Shown here: positions 16,068 through 25,477 of the stretch, piece after piece
Layout: each line of letters starts with the position of its first letter
Position numbering within the stretch: position 1 is the first letter of the stretch
The notes under the pieces: model-generated
What the model was told of the DNA's origin: nothing
Databases searched by the model: none
Seen by the model: only the letters and a program-made list of their open reading frames with translations
Assembly (NCBI GenBank): GCA_963805925.1
Contig: CAWDWB010000003.1
Span: forward strand, 1,488,001 to 1,552,000
Origin: CAMPKL01 sp963805925
Lineage (GTDB): Bacteria > Acidobacteriota > Terriglobia > Bryobacterales > UBA6623
Direction of reading: 5' to 3'
DNA length: 64,000 bases
Program-made: the position numbers and the translations under genes

Positions 16068-17531
16068 TCAGGGCGCGCTACGGGCGGTCAAGCGATTGAT
16101 GTCATTGCTTATTTGTTCGACGAGCTCGTCCTGCCCGTACCGCTGGGCCATTAGTCGGGCCGATTCAAACGTATCGGCAGCCTCGGACGTCCTCCCAAGG
16201 CTGACATAAGCCGACGCCAACGTGGCGAGGTAGGTCGGGGTTCGGAATGTTTCTTCTCGTAGAGCCAGCTGAAACTCCTGAATCGCTTTGGTTGGTTGTC
16301 CCTGCTGCATCATCGTCCGTCCAAGGTTGAAATGGGCATGCCCATAGTCGGGACGATTGGCGACGGCTCGCCGGTAGTAGCCGATCGCGTCGGCGAGACG
16401 GCCGAGCTGCTCGGTCGTCTCGCCCATGTCGTTGTTGGTGAATGCGTCCTCCGGGTTGATTTCCAGCGCCCGCTGAAAAGACAACTTCGCCTGGCTATAG
16501 TTCCCCTCGTCGTACAAGAGCCGCCCGTAGTTGTAGTGGACTGCGACGCTGTTGGGATTTAGCGCCAGCGCCTTCTGGTAGTGGAGCCTGGCGGAATCGG
16601 ATTCGCCGACAAGCCCATACAAGACAATCAAGTTGGCATGGCCCTGATCCAGATTCGGGTCAAGCTCAAGCGCCCGCAGGTTATGCTTGATCGCTTCACG
16701 AATCCGCCCTGCTTTTTGGGCTTCGATGCCGGCTTTGAGGTACTCGATCGCGCTGGGATTGAGATTGTTCACAGCGGTCATCAGCGGATCCACGCTGCTT
16801 GGCGCACCGAGTTTGTCTTCCTCGTAGCGCTTGAATTGTGCGGCCGCGCTCTGCTCGTCCCCTAAGTCGCGATAGGCCAACGCGAGGGCGTAATGCGCCT
16901 CGCCGTAGTTCGGCAGAATCTCGACAGCACGGGCCAGGTGCGCCACAGCTTCTTTCGTATTGCCCAAGGCAGCATGTACCCGACCGAGACCAGTGCGGAT
17001 TTCGGGGTCGGCGGGCTCGTTGACCAGGAGCGCCCTATATATACGGAGGCTGTCTTGAAGATTCCCTTGGTCGAGCAGTGCGCGGGCTAGGCGTTTCTCC
17101 GCGGGAAGGTTCGTTGGGTCAAGCGCTAGGACGGAATTAAACGAGGCGACCGCTTCTCCATCCCGACCCTGACTGGCCTGGATAACGCCTTGGTAGTAAG
17201 GCCAGCGTGCGCTCGAGGGCTCCAGGGCCTGCGCTCGTCGGTAGAATTGCATGGCCAACTCGAACTGCCGATAGGCGTGCAACAGCTTCGCTGCCTCGCC
17301 GTTGGATGAGGCATCCTCGGGGTTCGAGCGCAGAATTGTGAGCTGCTTCGATAACCGCTCAGCGAGATCCGGTTCGAGCGTCGAGAGATCGACTTGCGGG
17401 AGCGGCCCGACCTCAACCGGATGCGGATTGCGGTCGCCGCAGCGCATGAGCGCAATCAGGCAGACGAAGACCGCAACGGCGGTCAAACGAGCATCGAAGC
17501 GCACGTTGACTATTGTAGAGCCGCCGCTCAT
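16068..17531 (-). CDS. Membrane-anchored TPR protein
   Basis: This 487-residue protein has one N-terminal hydrophobic segment (LTAVAVFVCLIALM) followed by RC, which is not a good lipobox, so an uncleaved anchor is likely. About ten TPR units fill the rest, with signatures such as YYQGVIQASQGRDGEAVASF, ALGNTKEAVAHLARAVE and YGHAHFNLGRTMMQQGQ. TPRs hold protein partners. The start follows the multihaem gene's stop by four bases, so the two are an operon and probably act together in the periplasm. Confidence 0.85.
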   Translation of the reverse strand: MSGGSTIVNVRFDARLTAVAVFVCLIALMRCGDRNPHPVEVGPLPQVDLSTLEPDLAERLSKQLTILRSNPEDASSNGEAAKLLHAYRQFELAMQFYRRAQALEPSSARWPYYQGVIQASQGRDGEAVASFNSVLALDPTNLPAEKRLARALLDQGNLQDSLRIYRALLVNEPADPEIRTGLGRVHAALGNTKEAVAHLARAVEILPNYGEAHYALALAYRDLGDEQSAAAQFKRYEEDKLGAPSSVDPLMTAVNNLNPSAIEYLKAGIEAQKAGRIREAIKHNLRALELDPNLDQGHANLIVLYGLVGESDSARLHYQKALALNPNSVAVHYNYGRLLYDEGNYSQAKLSFQRALEINPEDAFTNNDMGETTEQLGRLADAIGYYRRAVANRPDYGHAHFNLGRTMMQQGQPTKAIQEFQLALREETFRTPTYLATLASAYVSLGRTSEAADTFESARLMAQRYGQDELVEQISNDINRLTARSAP

Positions 17532-17535
17532 GAGG

Positions 17536-19986
17536 TCATTGGCCGCGGGTCCCGCGGTTCAGAGATTCGATCACCTCCAATGCAGCTTGGCGGATAGCCG
17601 GCGTCGAACTGGATGCTGCTTGGCGGAGATGAAGATTCGCTTGGACCGGCAAACCTAGCATCGCCAGGACGCGCCCGAGATGGAAATGAGCCTCCATCTC
17701 ATCAGGTTTAACCGCTAGTGCGGCTTCCAATGATTCCCGGGCATCGACGAGTCTACCCTGTTCGATCAAAGCAATTCCCAGACCTACTAACGCCTCCACG
17801 TGATCAGGCCGAAGCGTTGCAGCGCGCCGATACCAAGAGACAGCCCGGCTCGTTTCACCTTGCAACATAAGTGCGTCGCCTAAAGCCGTATTAGCTTGAG
17901 CGGACTCGGGATCGAGATCCACGGCGACTTTAAGCTGCTCAAACGCCTCCGAGGGCCGATTCTGCTGAATCAAAGCACGTCCATAGTCTAGGCGCGCAGG
18001 CGCAAACATTCCGTCGGCCTCAATCGACTTGCGGAAGTGGCGCTCGGCCTGTGCCAAATCCCCGCCGACAACGAGAAGTGTTGCTAGATTGTCGTGAGCC
18101 GCTGCGGAATCGGGCTGATTTCGAATCGCCTCCCGAAAGGCCTGCTCGGCGCCGGAGATGTCCCCCCGTTGCTTGAGGGCTCCACCTAGATTGTTGAAAG
18201 CGTCGGGCGAATTGGGGTCAGAGAGCGTCGCCTCATGGAATGCCTGTATGGCCTCTTCAAAGCGACCTTGCCTCAAGTAGGTTAGGCCGAGATCGTTGGA
18301 GACGGTCGCAATCGACGGCGCCGACTTGCGCGCCCGCTCTAACGCATCTGCGCTCTGTTCGAGACTTCCCAGGCGCGCGAGCGTGAGTCCGAGACGATGC
18401 AGCGCGGGCCAAAACTCCGGATCGCGCTGCAAAGCCTGTCGGTAGAACGGGACGGCCTCCTCTGGTCGGTCGCTGTCCGAATATGCCTTGGCAAGCTCAA
18501 AATAGAACTCTGCTCTCTCTGGTTCGTATTTCTCGATCGCTTCCTGGAGTCGAGGAATGCCGTTTCTCAGATTGCTGCCCTGCTTGACTTGTGCCACAGC
18601 AATATAGAGTTCGTTCATTCCCGTGGGTTCCAACTTGGGTGGATAGTACGGTTGCACTTCGCCTACATAGGCTTTCTCGGGTGCGAAATGATCCGTTTCA
18701 TTCAACGGAGCCAGCAGATCCCCGACCGGCTTTCGCCGCTGGATGTAATGGTCAGTCATCACGACGTGAATCACATCCTCGGTGCGGCGCTTCGGCATAT
18801 GGCAGTTCAAACAATCACCCGACGCCGGGTGGAGTCCGGCTTGAACTAGCGTTTCGACGCGGTCTTGATGGCAGTTTTGACAAACGGCGATGTATTGACG
18901 CTTCGCGGCTTCCCCCCTCAAGGCGTCATGAGGATCATGACAAGTAGTACACGTCATCCGGCCAGCCGACTGCTGAAAGCAAGCAGACTTGCGCAATCGG
19001 TAGCCATGATGAGCGATCTCGAATTTGTCATCGTGTCCCGTCCCGGAAGCGTGGTCAAAAAACAGCTTGTAGTCCGACAACCGCTCTCCGGGACGATATG
19101 AAAAAACGCCTCGGTCGAATCGCAGCAGAAATGCGGGGAGAGGCGAACTCGTGGGTTCGAGATGACATTGCAGGCAAACGTCCATCTGGCGCTCAGCGTC
19201 GAGCGTACTCGGATTCACGATGGCCTCGCGGACTTCCGCAAGACCGCGGCCTGCTTTGACCGCCTCTATGTGATCGCGACCGGGCCCATGACAACGTTGG
19301 CAGTCTATCCCGTTCGGAAGCGCCTCAGGAAAGACGGGCTCGCTGCCGCTGAGATCAGAGCCTACGGGAAGTTCGGGATAGCCATTGTGGCAGAAAAGGC
19401 ACTCGTAAGTGACACGACGGCGAAAGCCTTCATGGTCGTGCCGGTCATAGCCGGGGTTCATCGCCCAGTAGCCGCCTTCAGCGGAATACCAAGCTAGTGG
19501 AAGCTCCACAAGTCCGCCGCCCACGGTTTGATGCAGATAGGTCCGGGAATGATTCCCAGACCCCAACACGAACTGGATCTCCTTTTCAATTGCATTTGTT
19601 TCCGAGCCGTCTGCACTGATCTGATAACGGCGCTGATAATAGCGTCCGTCACGTTGAATCATTTGATAGTAACGGTCGGAGGCCTTGTGATAGAAGGCAG
19701 CGTTCCCGCTAAAGTCTTCAACTATGTTTGCCGGCTGGAGACGGTAGAATGACCGGCCCATACCAGTATGTTGATAGGTTTCATAAACATCAGCATGGCA
19801 GGCTTTACAGGCATCGCCAGGCAAGTATCCAGCGTCTATACCGCTTACGTAAAGCGGCGCTTGATTAGCGGCATCGCGGGCGCCGGGCAACGGCGCGTCG
19901 CCTCCGGTAAACAAGCCCCAGGTGTAAGCCGCGCTCACAATAGCGACAGCAGCGACAGCGGCCAATGCGTACCGTTTCAAGAACAC
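17536..19986 (-). CDS. Seven-haem c-type cytochrome fused to TPR repeats
   Basis: The 816-residue protein starts at a GTG (GGTGAGG upstream) with one membrane segment (residues 5-25). Seven CxxCH haem sites lie at about 60, 196, 229, 271, 346, 369 and 392; the last is followed by MPKRRTEDVIHVVMTDH, a cytochrome c552-like stretch. From about 450 to 810 come roughly ten TPR units, for example VSNDLGLTYLRQGRFEEAI. The architecture suggests a periplasmic redox protein that also recruits partners. A known enzymatic activity cannot be assigned; relatives of NrfA and octahaem cytochromes share the haem section but not the TPRs. It is first in an operon with the TPR protein. Confidence 0.88.
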   Translation of the reverse strand: MFLKRYALAAVAAVAIVSAAYTWGLFTGGDAPLPGARDAANQAPLYVSGIDAGYLPGDACKACHADVYETYQHTGMGRSFYRLQPANIVEDFSGNAAFYHKASDRYYQMIQRDGRYYQRRYQISADGSETNAIEKEIQFVLGSGNHSRTYLHQTVGGGLVELPLAWYSAEGGYWAMNPGYDRHDHEGFRRRVTYECLFCHNGYPELPVGSDLSGSEPVFPEALPNGIDCQRCHGPGRDHIEAVKAGRGLAEVREAIVNPSTLDAERQMDVCLQCHLEPTSSPLPAFLLRFDRGVFSYRPGERLSDYKLFFDHASGTGHDDKFEIAHHGYRLRKSACFQQSAGRMTCTTCHDPHDALRGEAAKRQYIAVCQNCHQDRVETLVQAGLHPASGDCLNCHMPKRRTEDVIHVVMTDHYIQRRKPVGDLLAPLNETDHFAPEKAYVGEVQPYYPPKLEPTGMNELYIAVAQVKQGSNLRNGIPRLQEAIEKYEPERAEFYFELAKAYSDSDRPEEAVPFYRQALQRDPEFWPALHRLGLTLARLGSLEQSADALERARKSAPSIATVSNDLGLTYLRQGRFEEAIQAFHEATLSDPNSPDAFNNLGGALKQRGDISGAEQAFREAIRNQPDSAAAHDNLATLLVVGGDLAQAERHFRKSIEADGMFAPARLDYGRALIQQNRPSEAFEQLKVAVDLDPESAQANTALGDALMLQGETSRAVSWYRRAATLRPDHVEALVGLGIALIEQGRLVDARESLEAALAVKPDEMEAHFHLGRVLAMLGLPVQANLHLRQAASSSTPAIRQAALEVIESLNRGTRGQ

Positions 19987-20112
19987 CGGCAGACCTCACC
20001 TCTCAACGCTAGCCCCTCCAGGACGGCCTGCAGGCGTTGTTCTGTCACCCGTGGACCGACCCGATCTGCGTCTCTTGGTGCTCAATGGGCCACCATCGTA
20101 TCACGCGGCGCG

Positions 20113-20150
20113 AAGAGAGAAAAAGAGCGGGGCCTTGCGGCCCCGCTCTC
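20113..20150 (-). terminator. Rho-independent terminator of the TonB-receptor gene
   Basis: An 11-bp perfect stem (20124-20134 with 20139-20149, AGAGCGGGGCC) and a four-base loop are followed, on the minus strand, by TTTTTCTCTCTT. It lies 60 bases after the receptor stop and before the multihaem operon, separating the two transcripts. Confidence 0.9.
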
Positions 20151-20212
20151 GGTTTACTGAGCGATACGGGGGTAACAACTCAGTGAGGTACTCACTAATG
20201 CACTCGTGTGCA

Positions 20213-23200
20213 TCAGAACGTAATGCGTGCGCCCATTTGCATGTTGCGCATGCTTCTGGCTGCGTCGAGAGTTCCGAAGTCGGAGTTCTCGCGGTTGCCA
20301 TTGAGAGACGTCAGGTTGACGTGGTTGAAGAAGTTGAACATGTCAGCTCGAAGCTGCAGCCGGACTCCCTCCTTAAGGTTGAAGTACTTGGACACGGTGA
20401 AGTCCGTATTCCAGTAGCCAGGGGAGCGAGCCAGCGCTTTGCCGGCGTTACCGGGTCTCTCCGCGACGCCGTTGATTTCAGGAATCAATGCAAAGGCGTC
20501 ACGGTTCAGGTAGATCACGTCCTGGTGTGAACCGACACGTGGAGGGCCGAAGGTGCCCGAGGCATAGACGTCGCCGCCAATATAGTCGGGCCGGCAAGCA
20601 TACTGTTGTGAGCAGCCTTGGCTGATCAGAATCGGCGTTCCGGTCGCTCCCGAGTAGATGGCGCTGATTTGCCATCCGCCCACAACCGCCCGCGCGGCCG
20701 CCGGAAGGCTCTGGAAGTTCGGCAGCTCGTAGATCAGGTCCAACGTAGCCCGATGTTTGGTATCGAATCCGGCGGCGGCCCGCTCCATGGCCAGGTCAAA
20801 AAAGGTTTGGTTGCCGTCGGTCGCGTCGGTCGCGTAGTTGAGACCGACATCACCGCCGGCATAAGCGATCGTCTGACCGTACGTGTAGTGAATGTCAAAT
20901 GACAGATTATTCGACATCCTCTTGCGGAATGAGGTCTGCAGCGAGTGGTTCATCACGCTCTCGTCCGAAGACACGTACGTGCCGGAGGGAACGAACGTTG
21001 GGTTCGGCCGAATGCCCGTAACCCGATCCGGCAGATTGTAGCGTCGGTGCATCGGGAACTTGACGCCCCGAATGCCCACATAGCCGATCTCGAACATCAT
21101 CGTGTCGTTGATCTGACGCTGGATGTTGAGTTGGTAGTTGATCGTGTATGGGCTCTGCAGGTGCGTATCGATCGTCGTATACGCAAGCTCCGCGCCTGAG
21201 GCCTGGATAAAAGCGCGCGCGAGCGGCGCCATCTCCTCGTTGGTCATCGGGTACTTCCCGCCGACGATGTTGTTCTCTTCTTGGCTGAAGATGAGCCGGC
21301 GCGGAAGATCCAAGTCGGACGTACTCTGCCGCAGGATTCCGTTGATGGTGGCGGCAAACATGAAGCCCACTCCGCCGCGCGCGACGGTCTTGGAATCGAC
21401 TTCGTAGGCGAAGCCCAACCGCGGCCCGAGATTCGCCCAGGCGTCGTTGTCGATGGGATTGTCATACGGCCGGCGCGGTCCGAACGCGAAGTCCGGTCCC
21501 ACGCCCCCCGGCGGTTGTTCGTAGTTCTTGTTCGTCACGAAATTTGCTCCGGTCGGCGTGATGACGTTGTGGGAGTAGAAGTCGTAACGGATGCCCAAAT
21601 TCAGCATCAGCTTGCCGTTGACGCGCCAGTCGTCTTGCACGAAGCCGCCGATTTCATACTGGCTCGATTTGTGCGGGCCGCCCGAGCCGAACTGGTTGTA
21701 CGAGGAGGCCGGCAGGTTGGCGTACATGTCGTCGATGGAGTTAAAGGCCCACTCCGGGTTCTCCGGGTTGCCCCGGTTGCCGCCGTAGAAGATGTAGCGG
21801 CCGCCGAATTTGATCGCGTGGTTGCCGGTAATCTTGGAGAACTTCTGATCGTAGGTGTAGGTGTTCCCTTCCAGATACCAGACTTCGGCGGCGTTCAGAC
21901 CAAGGTTGCCCGTCGGAGTCGTCAGTTGGAACCGCGGGATGCGGTTCCAGTACTCGATGCTCTCCGGGAAGGAGGGGTTCATCAGGTTGAAGTACGCATC
22001 CAAACGGTCCATGTCCGCGTGGTTCCAACCCCAACGCGTTTCCGACACCCACGAGGGACTCGTCCAGGTGTACTGCAAATTGTATTTATCCTGAACGTAC
22101 TTGTATGTGCGGTCGTTCGCATTGTTCAGGTTGATCCGGGGGTCGAGGCCGAACGGCCGGTTTCGAGAATAGGTGAACGAGAGGTTGCTCCCCGGAGTCG
22201 GCGTCCAGTCGGTGCGAATGACGGCGCTATTTTCCGTGCGTTCACGGGTTGAGGCGCCCTCGTAGCGGGCGATGTAGTCGTCGCCGTCGCGCAGGAAGTT
22301 CGGCTTCGGGAGGGTGTCCAAGGACATCTTGGTTTCCGGCTCCGGCCGTGCGTCGAGGATGATTCCCCGCAGATAATCGGTCGGGACGTTTCCGGAGACA
22401 CGCTGCGCGGCGTACTCGCGATAGCCTTCATAAATGCCAAAGACGAACAGCTTGTTGCGCAGGATCGGCCCGCCGATCGAGCCGCCGAACTGGTTGAAGA
22501 CCTCGCGGTTCTTGTCCAACTGCCGGCCGCTCGAGTCATAGTTCGTTTGGAACGGGTCGCGGGCGTTGAACTTCTCGGACCGATAGTTCTCGAAGCCGCT
22601 GCCGTGCCACTGGTTGGTTCCTCTCTTGGTGATCAGGTTGACGCCGCCGGCCAGAACGCCGCCGTTCTCGGCCTTCATGATGCCGCGTTGGATCTGGACC
22701 TCTTCGACGCCCTCGATGCTCATGACGTCCATGTAGTTGCGGCCCATGTACTGCTCCATCGCGCGGCCTTCACCGGGATTCCCGTTCGCGTCGGTGCCGT
22801 TCACGGTCACCGTCGTGGCGCTCTTGCCCATGCCGTTGATGCGCACGCTGCCGTTGCCCACGTCGACGCCGCTGGAGAGGCCCAGCAAGTTGGTTACGTT
22901 GCGGCGACCGAGCGGCAGCTCGGCGACTTTTTCGTTGTCAATACTTTCGGTCTGCTCGGAAGCTTCCGTGGCGACCAACGGAGGCGCGCCTGCAACTTCC
23001 ACGGTCTCGGTGACTTGGCCGAGCTCTAGAGTATGGGTCTGACGCACGTTTGCCGATGCGACCAAGCGGATGCCGGTCGCCCGGTAGCCCCTGAAGCCCG
23101 GCGCCGTGATGTCGAGCGTGTAAGTCCCGGTCGGCAGTGCACGGAACGAGAATTCGCCCGTCGCGCTGGTTTCCGCGTTATACGTCACGCCCGAGTTGAC

Positions 23201-23365
23201 TTCGGTCAGCTGGACCGGCGCTCCCGGTATCACAGCGCCAGTGGCATCCTGCACCACGCCTGCGAGATTGGCCGTCGTGACCTGGGCCCAAGCGCTCCCG
23301 GCCATCAACAGCAGTGCGGCAATTGCGATGCCGTATCTTGCTCTTCTAAATCGTAAAGTCTTCAT
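20213..23365 (-). CDS. Oar-like TonB-dependent receptor with carboxypeptidase-regulatory-like domain
   Basis: The 1050-residue protein has a signal peptide ending AGSAWAQ. A carboxypeptidase-regulatory-like (beta-sandwich) domain at about 30-115 carries LAGVVQDATGAVIPGAPV and PTGTYTLDITAPGF. The plug domain follows (about 130-240, LPLGRRNVTNLLGLSSGVD and VEEVQIQRGIM), then a long outer-membrane barrel ending NMQMGARITF. The family imports large or complex substrates such as glycans or peptides by TonB energy; the ligand is unknown. The IclR-type gene directly upstream suggests substrate-responsive control. A strong terminator follows. Confidence 0.92.
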   Translation of the reverse strand: MKTLRFRRARYGIAIAALLLMAGSAWAQVTTANLAGVVQDATGAVIPGAPVQLTEVNSGVTYNAETSATGEFSFRALPTGTYTLDITAPGFRGYRATGIRLVASANVRQTHTLELGQVTETVEVAGAPPLVATEASEQTESIDNEKVAELPLGRRNVTNLLGLSSGVDVGNGSVRINGMGKSATTVTVNGTDANGNPGEGRAMEQYMGRNYMDVMSIEGVEEVQIQRGIMKAENGGVLAGGVNLITKRGTNQWHGSGFENYRSEKFNARDPFQTNYDSSGRQLDKNREVFNQFGGSIGGPILRNKLFVFGIYEGYREYAAQRVSGNVPTDYLRGIILDARPEPETKMSLDTLPKPNFLRDGDDYIARYEGASTRERTENSAVIRTDWTPTPGSNLSFTYSRNRPFGLDPRINLNNANDRTYKYVQDKYNLQYTWTSPSWVSETRWGWNHADMDRLDAYFNLMNPSFPESIEYWNRIPRFQLTTPTGNLGLNAAEVWYLEGNTYTYDQKFSKITGNHAIKFGGRYIFYGGNRGNPENPEWAFNSIDDMYANLPASSYNQFGSGGPHKSSQYEIGGFVQDDWRVNGKLMLNLGIRYDFYSHNVITPTGANFVTNKNYEQPPGGVGPDFAFGPRRPYDNPIDNDAWANLGPRLGFAYEVDSKTVARGGVGFMFAATINGILRQSTSDLDLPRRLIFSQEENNIVGGKYPMTNEEMAPLARAFIQASGAELAYTTIDTHLQSPYTINYQLNIQRQINDTMMFEIGYVGIRGVKFPMHRRYNLPDRVTGIRPNPTFVPSGTYVSSDESVMNHSLQTSFRKRMSNNLSFDIHYTYGQTIAYAGGDVGLNYATDATDGNQTFFDLAMERAAAGFDTKHRATLDLIYELPNFQSLPAAARAVVGGWQISAIYSGATGTPILISQGCSQQYACRPDYIGGDVYASGTFGPPRVGSHQDVIYLNRDAFALIPEINGVAERPGNAGKALARSPGYWNTDFTVSKYFNLKEGVRLQLRADMFNFFNHVNLTSLNGNRENSDFGTLDAARSMRNMQMGARITF

Positions 23366-23418
23366 CTATACCCCCTTTCATCCTTTGCCAACTGCGTTAG
23401 CGCCGTAGTCGGCATCCT

Positions 23419-24276
23419 TCAGCCAGCCGCCCCGGCCAGCCCTTTGTTCGCTCGCCCCGGCGCTCTGTCCCCATACGACTTCACCTCGACTCCAGTCGAT
23501 CTGTATCCGAGATCCTCGGACAAAGCGGCTGCGATCCTCACGACGGCAGCTATGCGCGCGTTCATCACGTCGCGTCCCATTCGACTGGCTGGACCTGCAA
23601 TACCGATAGCGGCCCGGACCCGTCCAGACTGGTCGTAGACGGGCGCGCCAATGCACCTGAGGCCGTGCTCGAACTCCTCTTCGTCAATTGCGTAACCCTG
23701 CCTCCTCACTTTCGCCAGTTCGCTGACAAGAATTTGCTCCGTGACGATGGTGTGCGGCGTGAACCGCGCTAGGCGAAGGGGGTCCAAGACAAGAGCCAAT
23801 TCCTCGGCGGCAAGATCCGCCAACAGGCACTTGCCTAAAGAAGATGCGTGCGCGGCGGCGTGGCGGCCCACAGTCGCTGGCGTCCGCAATGTATGGGAAC
23901 TCTCTACGGCACAGAGCGAGACCACTTCGCCGTCGCGCAACACGCCCAAATGAGCCGTCTCGCCTGTCTCAGCAACAAGTCGACTCAGGTAGGGTTTTGT
24001 GGTGGTCGCAAGGCCGTCAGAGGCCCTCGCCCTTTCACCCAACTCGACAAGCTTGGTACTCAGGCGATACTTACCCGTATCCGGGATTCTCCGAACGTAA
24101 TCGCGGTGCGCCAACGCAGACAGGAGCCGATGGACGGTAGATTTGCTTAGCCCAAGATCTACAGTGATTTCCGAGACCCCCAACTCGGGACCGCGATTGG
24201 CAAGACAGTCGAGAATGTCACATGTCCGATCCAGGACTTGCACTTTGTACCGGTAGCACTCCACGTTTGTTACCAC
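23419..24276 (-). CDS. IclR-family transcriptional regulator
   Basis: The 285-residue protein has the N-terminal winged helix (LGVSEITVDLGLSKSTVHRLL, about 32-53) and the IclR ligand domain with YLSRLVAETGETAHLGVL, SLGKCLLADL, GYAIDEEEFEHGLRCIGAPV and AIGIAGPASRM. IclR proteins sense aromatic or short-chain acids and act as repressors or activators. It lies 53 bases upstream of the TonB-receptor gene on the same strand, so it may control that gene or be co-transcribed with it. Confidence 0.9.
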   Translation of the reverse strand: MVTNVECYRYKVQVLDRTCDILDCLANRGPELGVSEITVDLGLSKSTVHRLLSALAHRDYVRRIPDTGKYRLSTKLVELGERARASDGLATTTKPYLSRLVAETGETAHLGVLRDGEVVSLCAVESSHTLRTPATVGRHAAAHASSLGKCLLADLAAEELALVLDPLRLARFTPHTIVTEQILVSELAKVRRQGYAIDEEEFEHGLRCIGAPVYDQSGRVRAAIGIAGPASRMGRDVMNARIAAVVRIAAALSEDLGYRSTGVEVKSYGDRAPGRANKGLAGAAG

Positions 24277-24479
24277 TAGCCGGTGGGTAGCAACTGATTG
24301 CGACCTCGGACGACAAGTGCGGTCTTGACTCTAGACGAGGAGTAACCCGCAAGTTACGTTACGAACCGTGGCGAACCTTACAAAGACATATGTATATCCA
24401 CCCGTGGTCACACTCAGGACAAGTCGTCGATATTCCTATCACTACGGTCTTGGAGAAGTCGGAAGAGACCCTGTTAACG
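24277..24479. other. Gene-free stretch upstream of the IclR gene
   Basis: No gene is recognised in these 200 bases, which should hold the IclR promoter. Confidence 0.3.
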
Positions 24480-24915
24480 ACACTTAAGACCGGTGTTGTG
24501 CCCCGAACGCCCCAGGGAGTTGCGCTCAACGCGTCGGCACGGAGATGGGCTTTGCCCACCTCATCGAGCGGGCTGAGAAGCTCGGAGCGACCGAGACGGA
24601 TCATGGCCTCTTTCCCTTCCCGAGCTGCCGGGCGTGCCAGATTGACGTAACAACGCCTCAGGTGACCTAGCGAACCGTTTGGTGAATGATCACCAGGAAA
24701 GCGGTACCGCCGAAGCTGCGCTTTTAACGATCTTCGGCGTCACATGATCACCCCGTCTGGCGGAATCTGGCGCGCCCGAGCCACCCATCATGGCGCTCGC
24801 CGGCCATGTCAGCCGGGAAATGCTGGTGTACTATTCACACTTTCGGCAGCAGGCCAAGCGATAAGCCGTCGAGGCGATCAACTCTTACAACCTGGGGGCT
24901 CGAGCCGCTCATGTT
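24480..24915 (+). pseudogene. Wreck of a second tyrosine recombinase (C-terminal half)
   Basis: Four pieces in shifting frames follow the order of an integrase catalytic domain. LKTGVVPRTPQGVALNAS (about 24483-24536) fits the Lys beta-hairpin region. FAHLIERAEKLGATETDHG with LFPFPSC (24551-24640) fits the linker before box II. FNDLRRHMIT (about 24724-24755) corresponds to the HxLRHH box with Asn for His. RLAESGAP and IMALAGHVSREMLVYYSHFR (24757-24850) is the GHxS...Y box with its Tyr. A TAA interrupts AKR-AVEAI at about 24862. Several frameshifts and the stop make it a pseudogene. It is a different subfamily from the integrase at 1950-3109. Confidence 0.7.
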
Positions 24916-25076
24916 CAGCGATGTCCCCATAGAAGGACTGAGTTGACCACGGATCGCCAAGCGCTGCCGAGAATCCCAGAAGATCGGCAAACCCGTCGAG
25001 AGTCCATTATCAGAGGCTTCGAGCGAGTCACCGTAGATCTCGAACACTCTCGCCATACCTCGACGGCGTTTTTTCC

Positions 25077-25127
25077 GGCGCAAGAGGTGCCAAGTTCGAA
25101 TCTCGGCTCCCCAACCCTCCATCCCCT
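25077..25127 (+). repeat. Diverged third copy of the tRNA-Pro 3' end (att-like)
   Basis: By hand alignment about 44 of 52 positions match the tRNA-Pro 3' region from 1824 on, including GCAAGAGGT, AGTTCGAATCTCGG and ATCCCCT past the CCA. Mismatches fall in the T stem flank and CCA, so it is no working tRNA. It lies 160 bases after the recombinase wreck, the layout of a decayed attachment site. Confidence 0.6.
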
Positions 25128-25420
25128 CTAGCGAACCAACGCATCGCTAATCGTCGGCAGCATCTTCCCGTACTTCTCGATAATCACCTCTTGGGTAAAC
25201 TCGTCGTGCACTTTGAGGGCCGCCATGGCTTCATTCAGCCGCATCTTCTTGATTGCGGCTCACACCTGAGCCTCGCCTTCTTTACCCCAGGCTTGCGGCA
25301 ATCCTCGCGTTGGCGGCCTGCGCAGCGGCACAGGATGCCCGTGAGTTCAATCACTGCTTGCGCTCAGGTCGGCGCGCCGGCAACGAGCAGAAACAACGAC
25401 AGGCGAAGTGAGCGAGACAT
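25128..25420 (-). pseudogene. Decayed secreted solute-binding protein (family 3-like)
   Basis: The ATG at 25420 begins a signal peptide, SRSLRLSLFLLVAGAPT, broken by a TGA. The 3' end reads GKEGEAQV, a TGA, then AAIKKMRLNEAMAALK and IIEKYGKMLPTISDALVR before the stop at 25128. The tail resembles the last helix of amino-acid-type solute-binding proteins (AAIKKM...YGK). The body of the gene is missing. It directly follows the DAACS transporter gene and probably once worked beside it. Confidence 0.5.
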
Positions 25421-25477
25421 CGGGGCTAAGTCTGCTAAGAACGCGCCCCAAGAAGTGGTCCAGCAAGCAATTCCTAG

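Noticed and set aside
21281..22252. Plus-strand open frame of 323 codons opposite the TonB receptor
   Set aside because: Antisense shadow; composition rich in Val, Arg and Asp with no motif or ribosome site.
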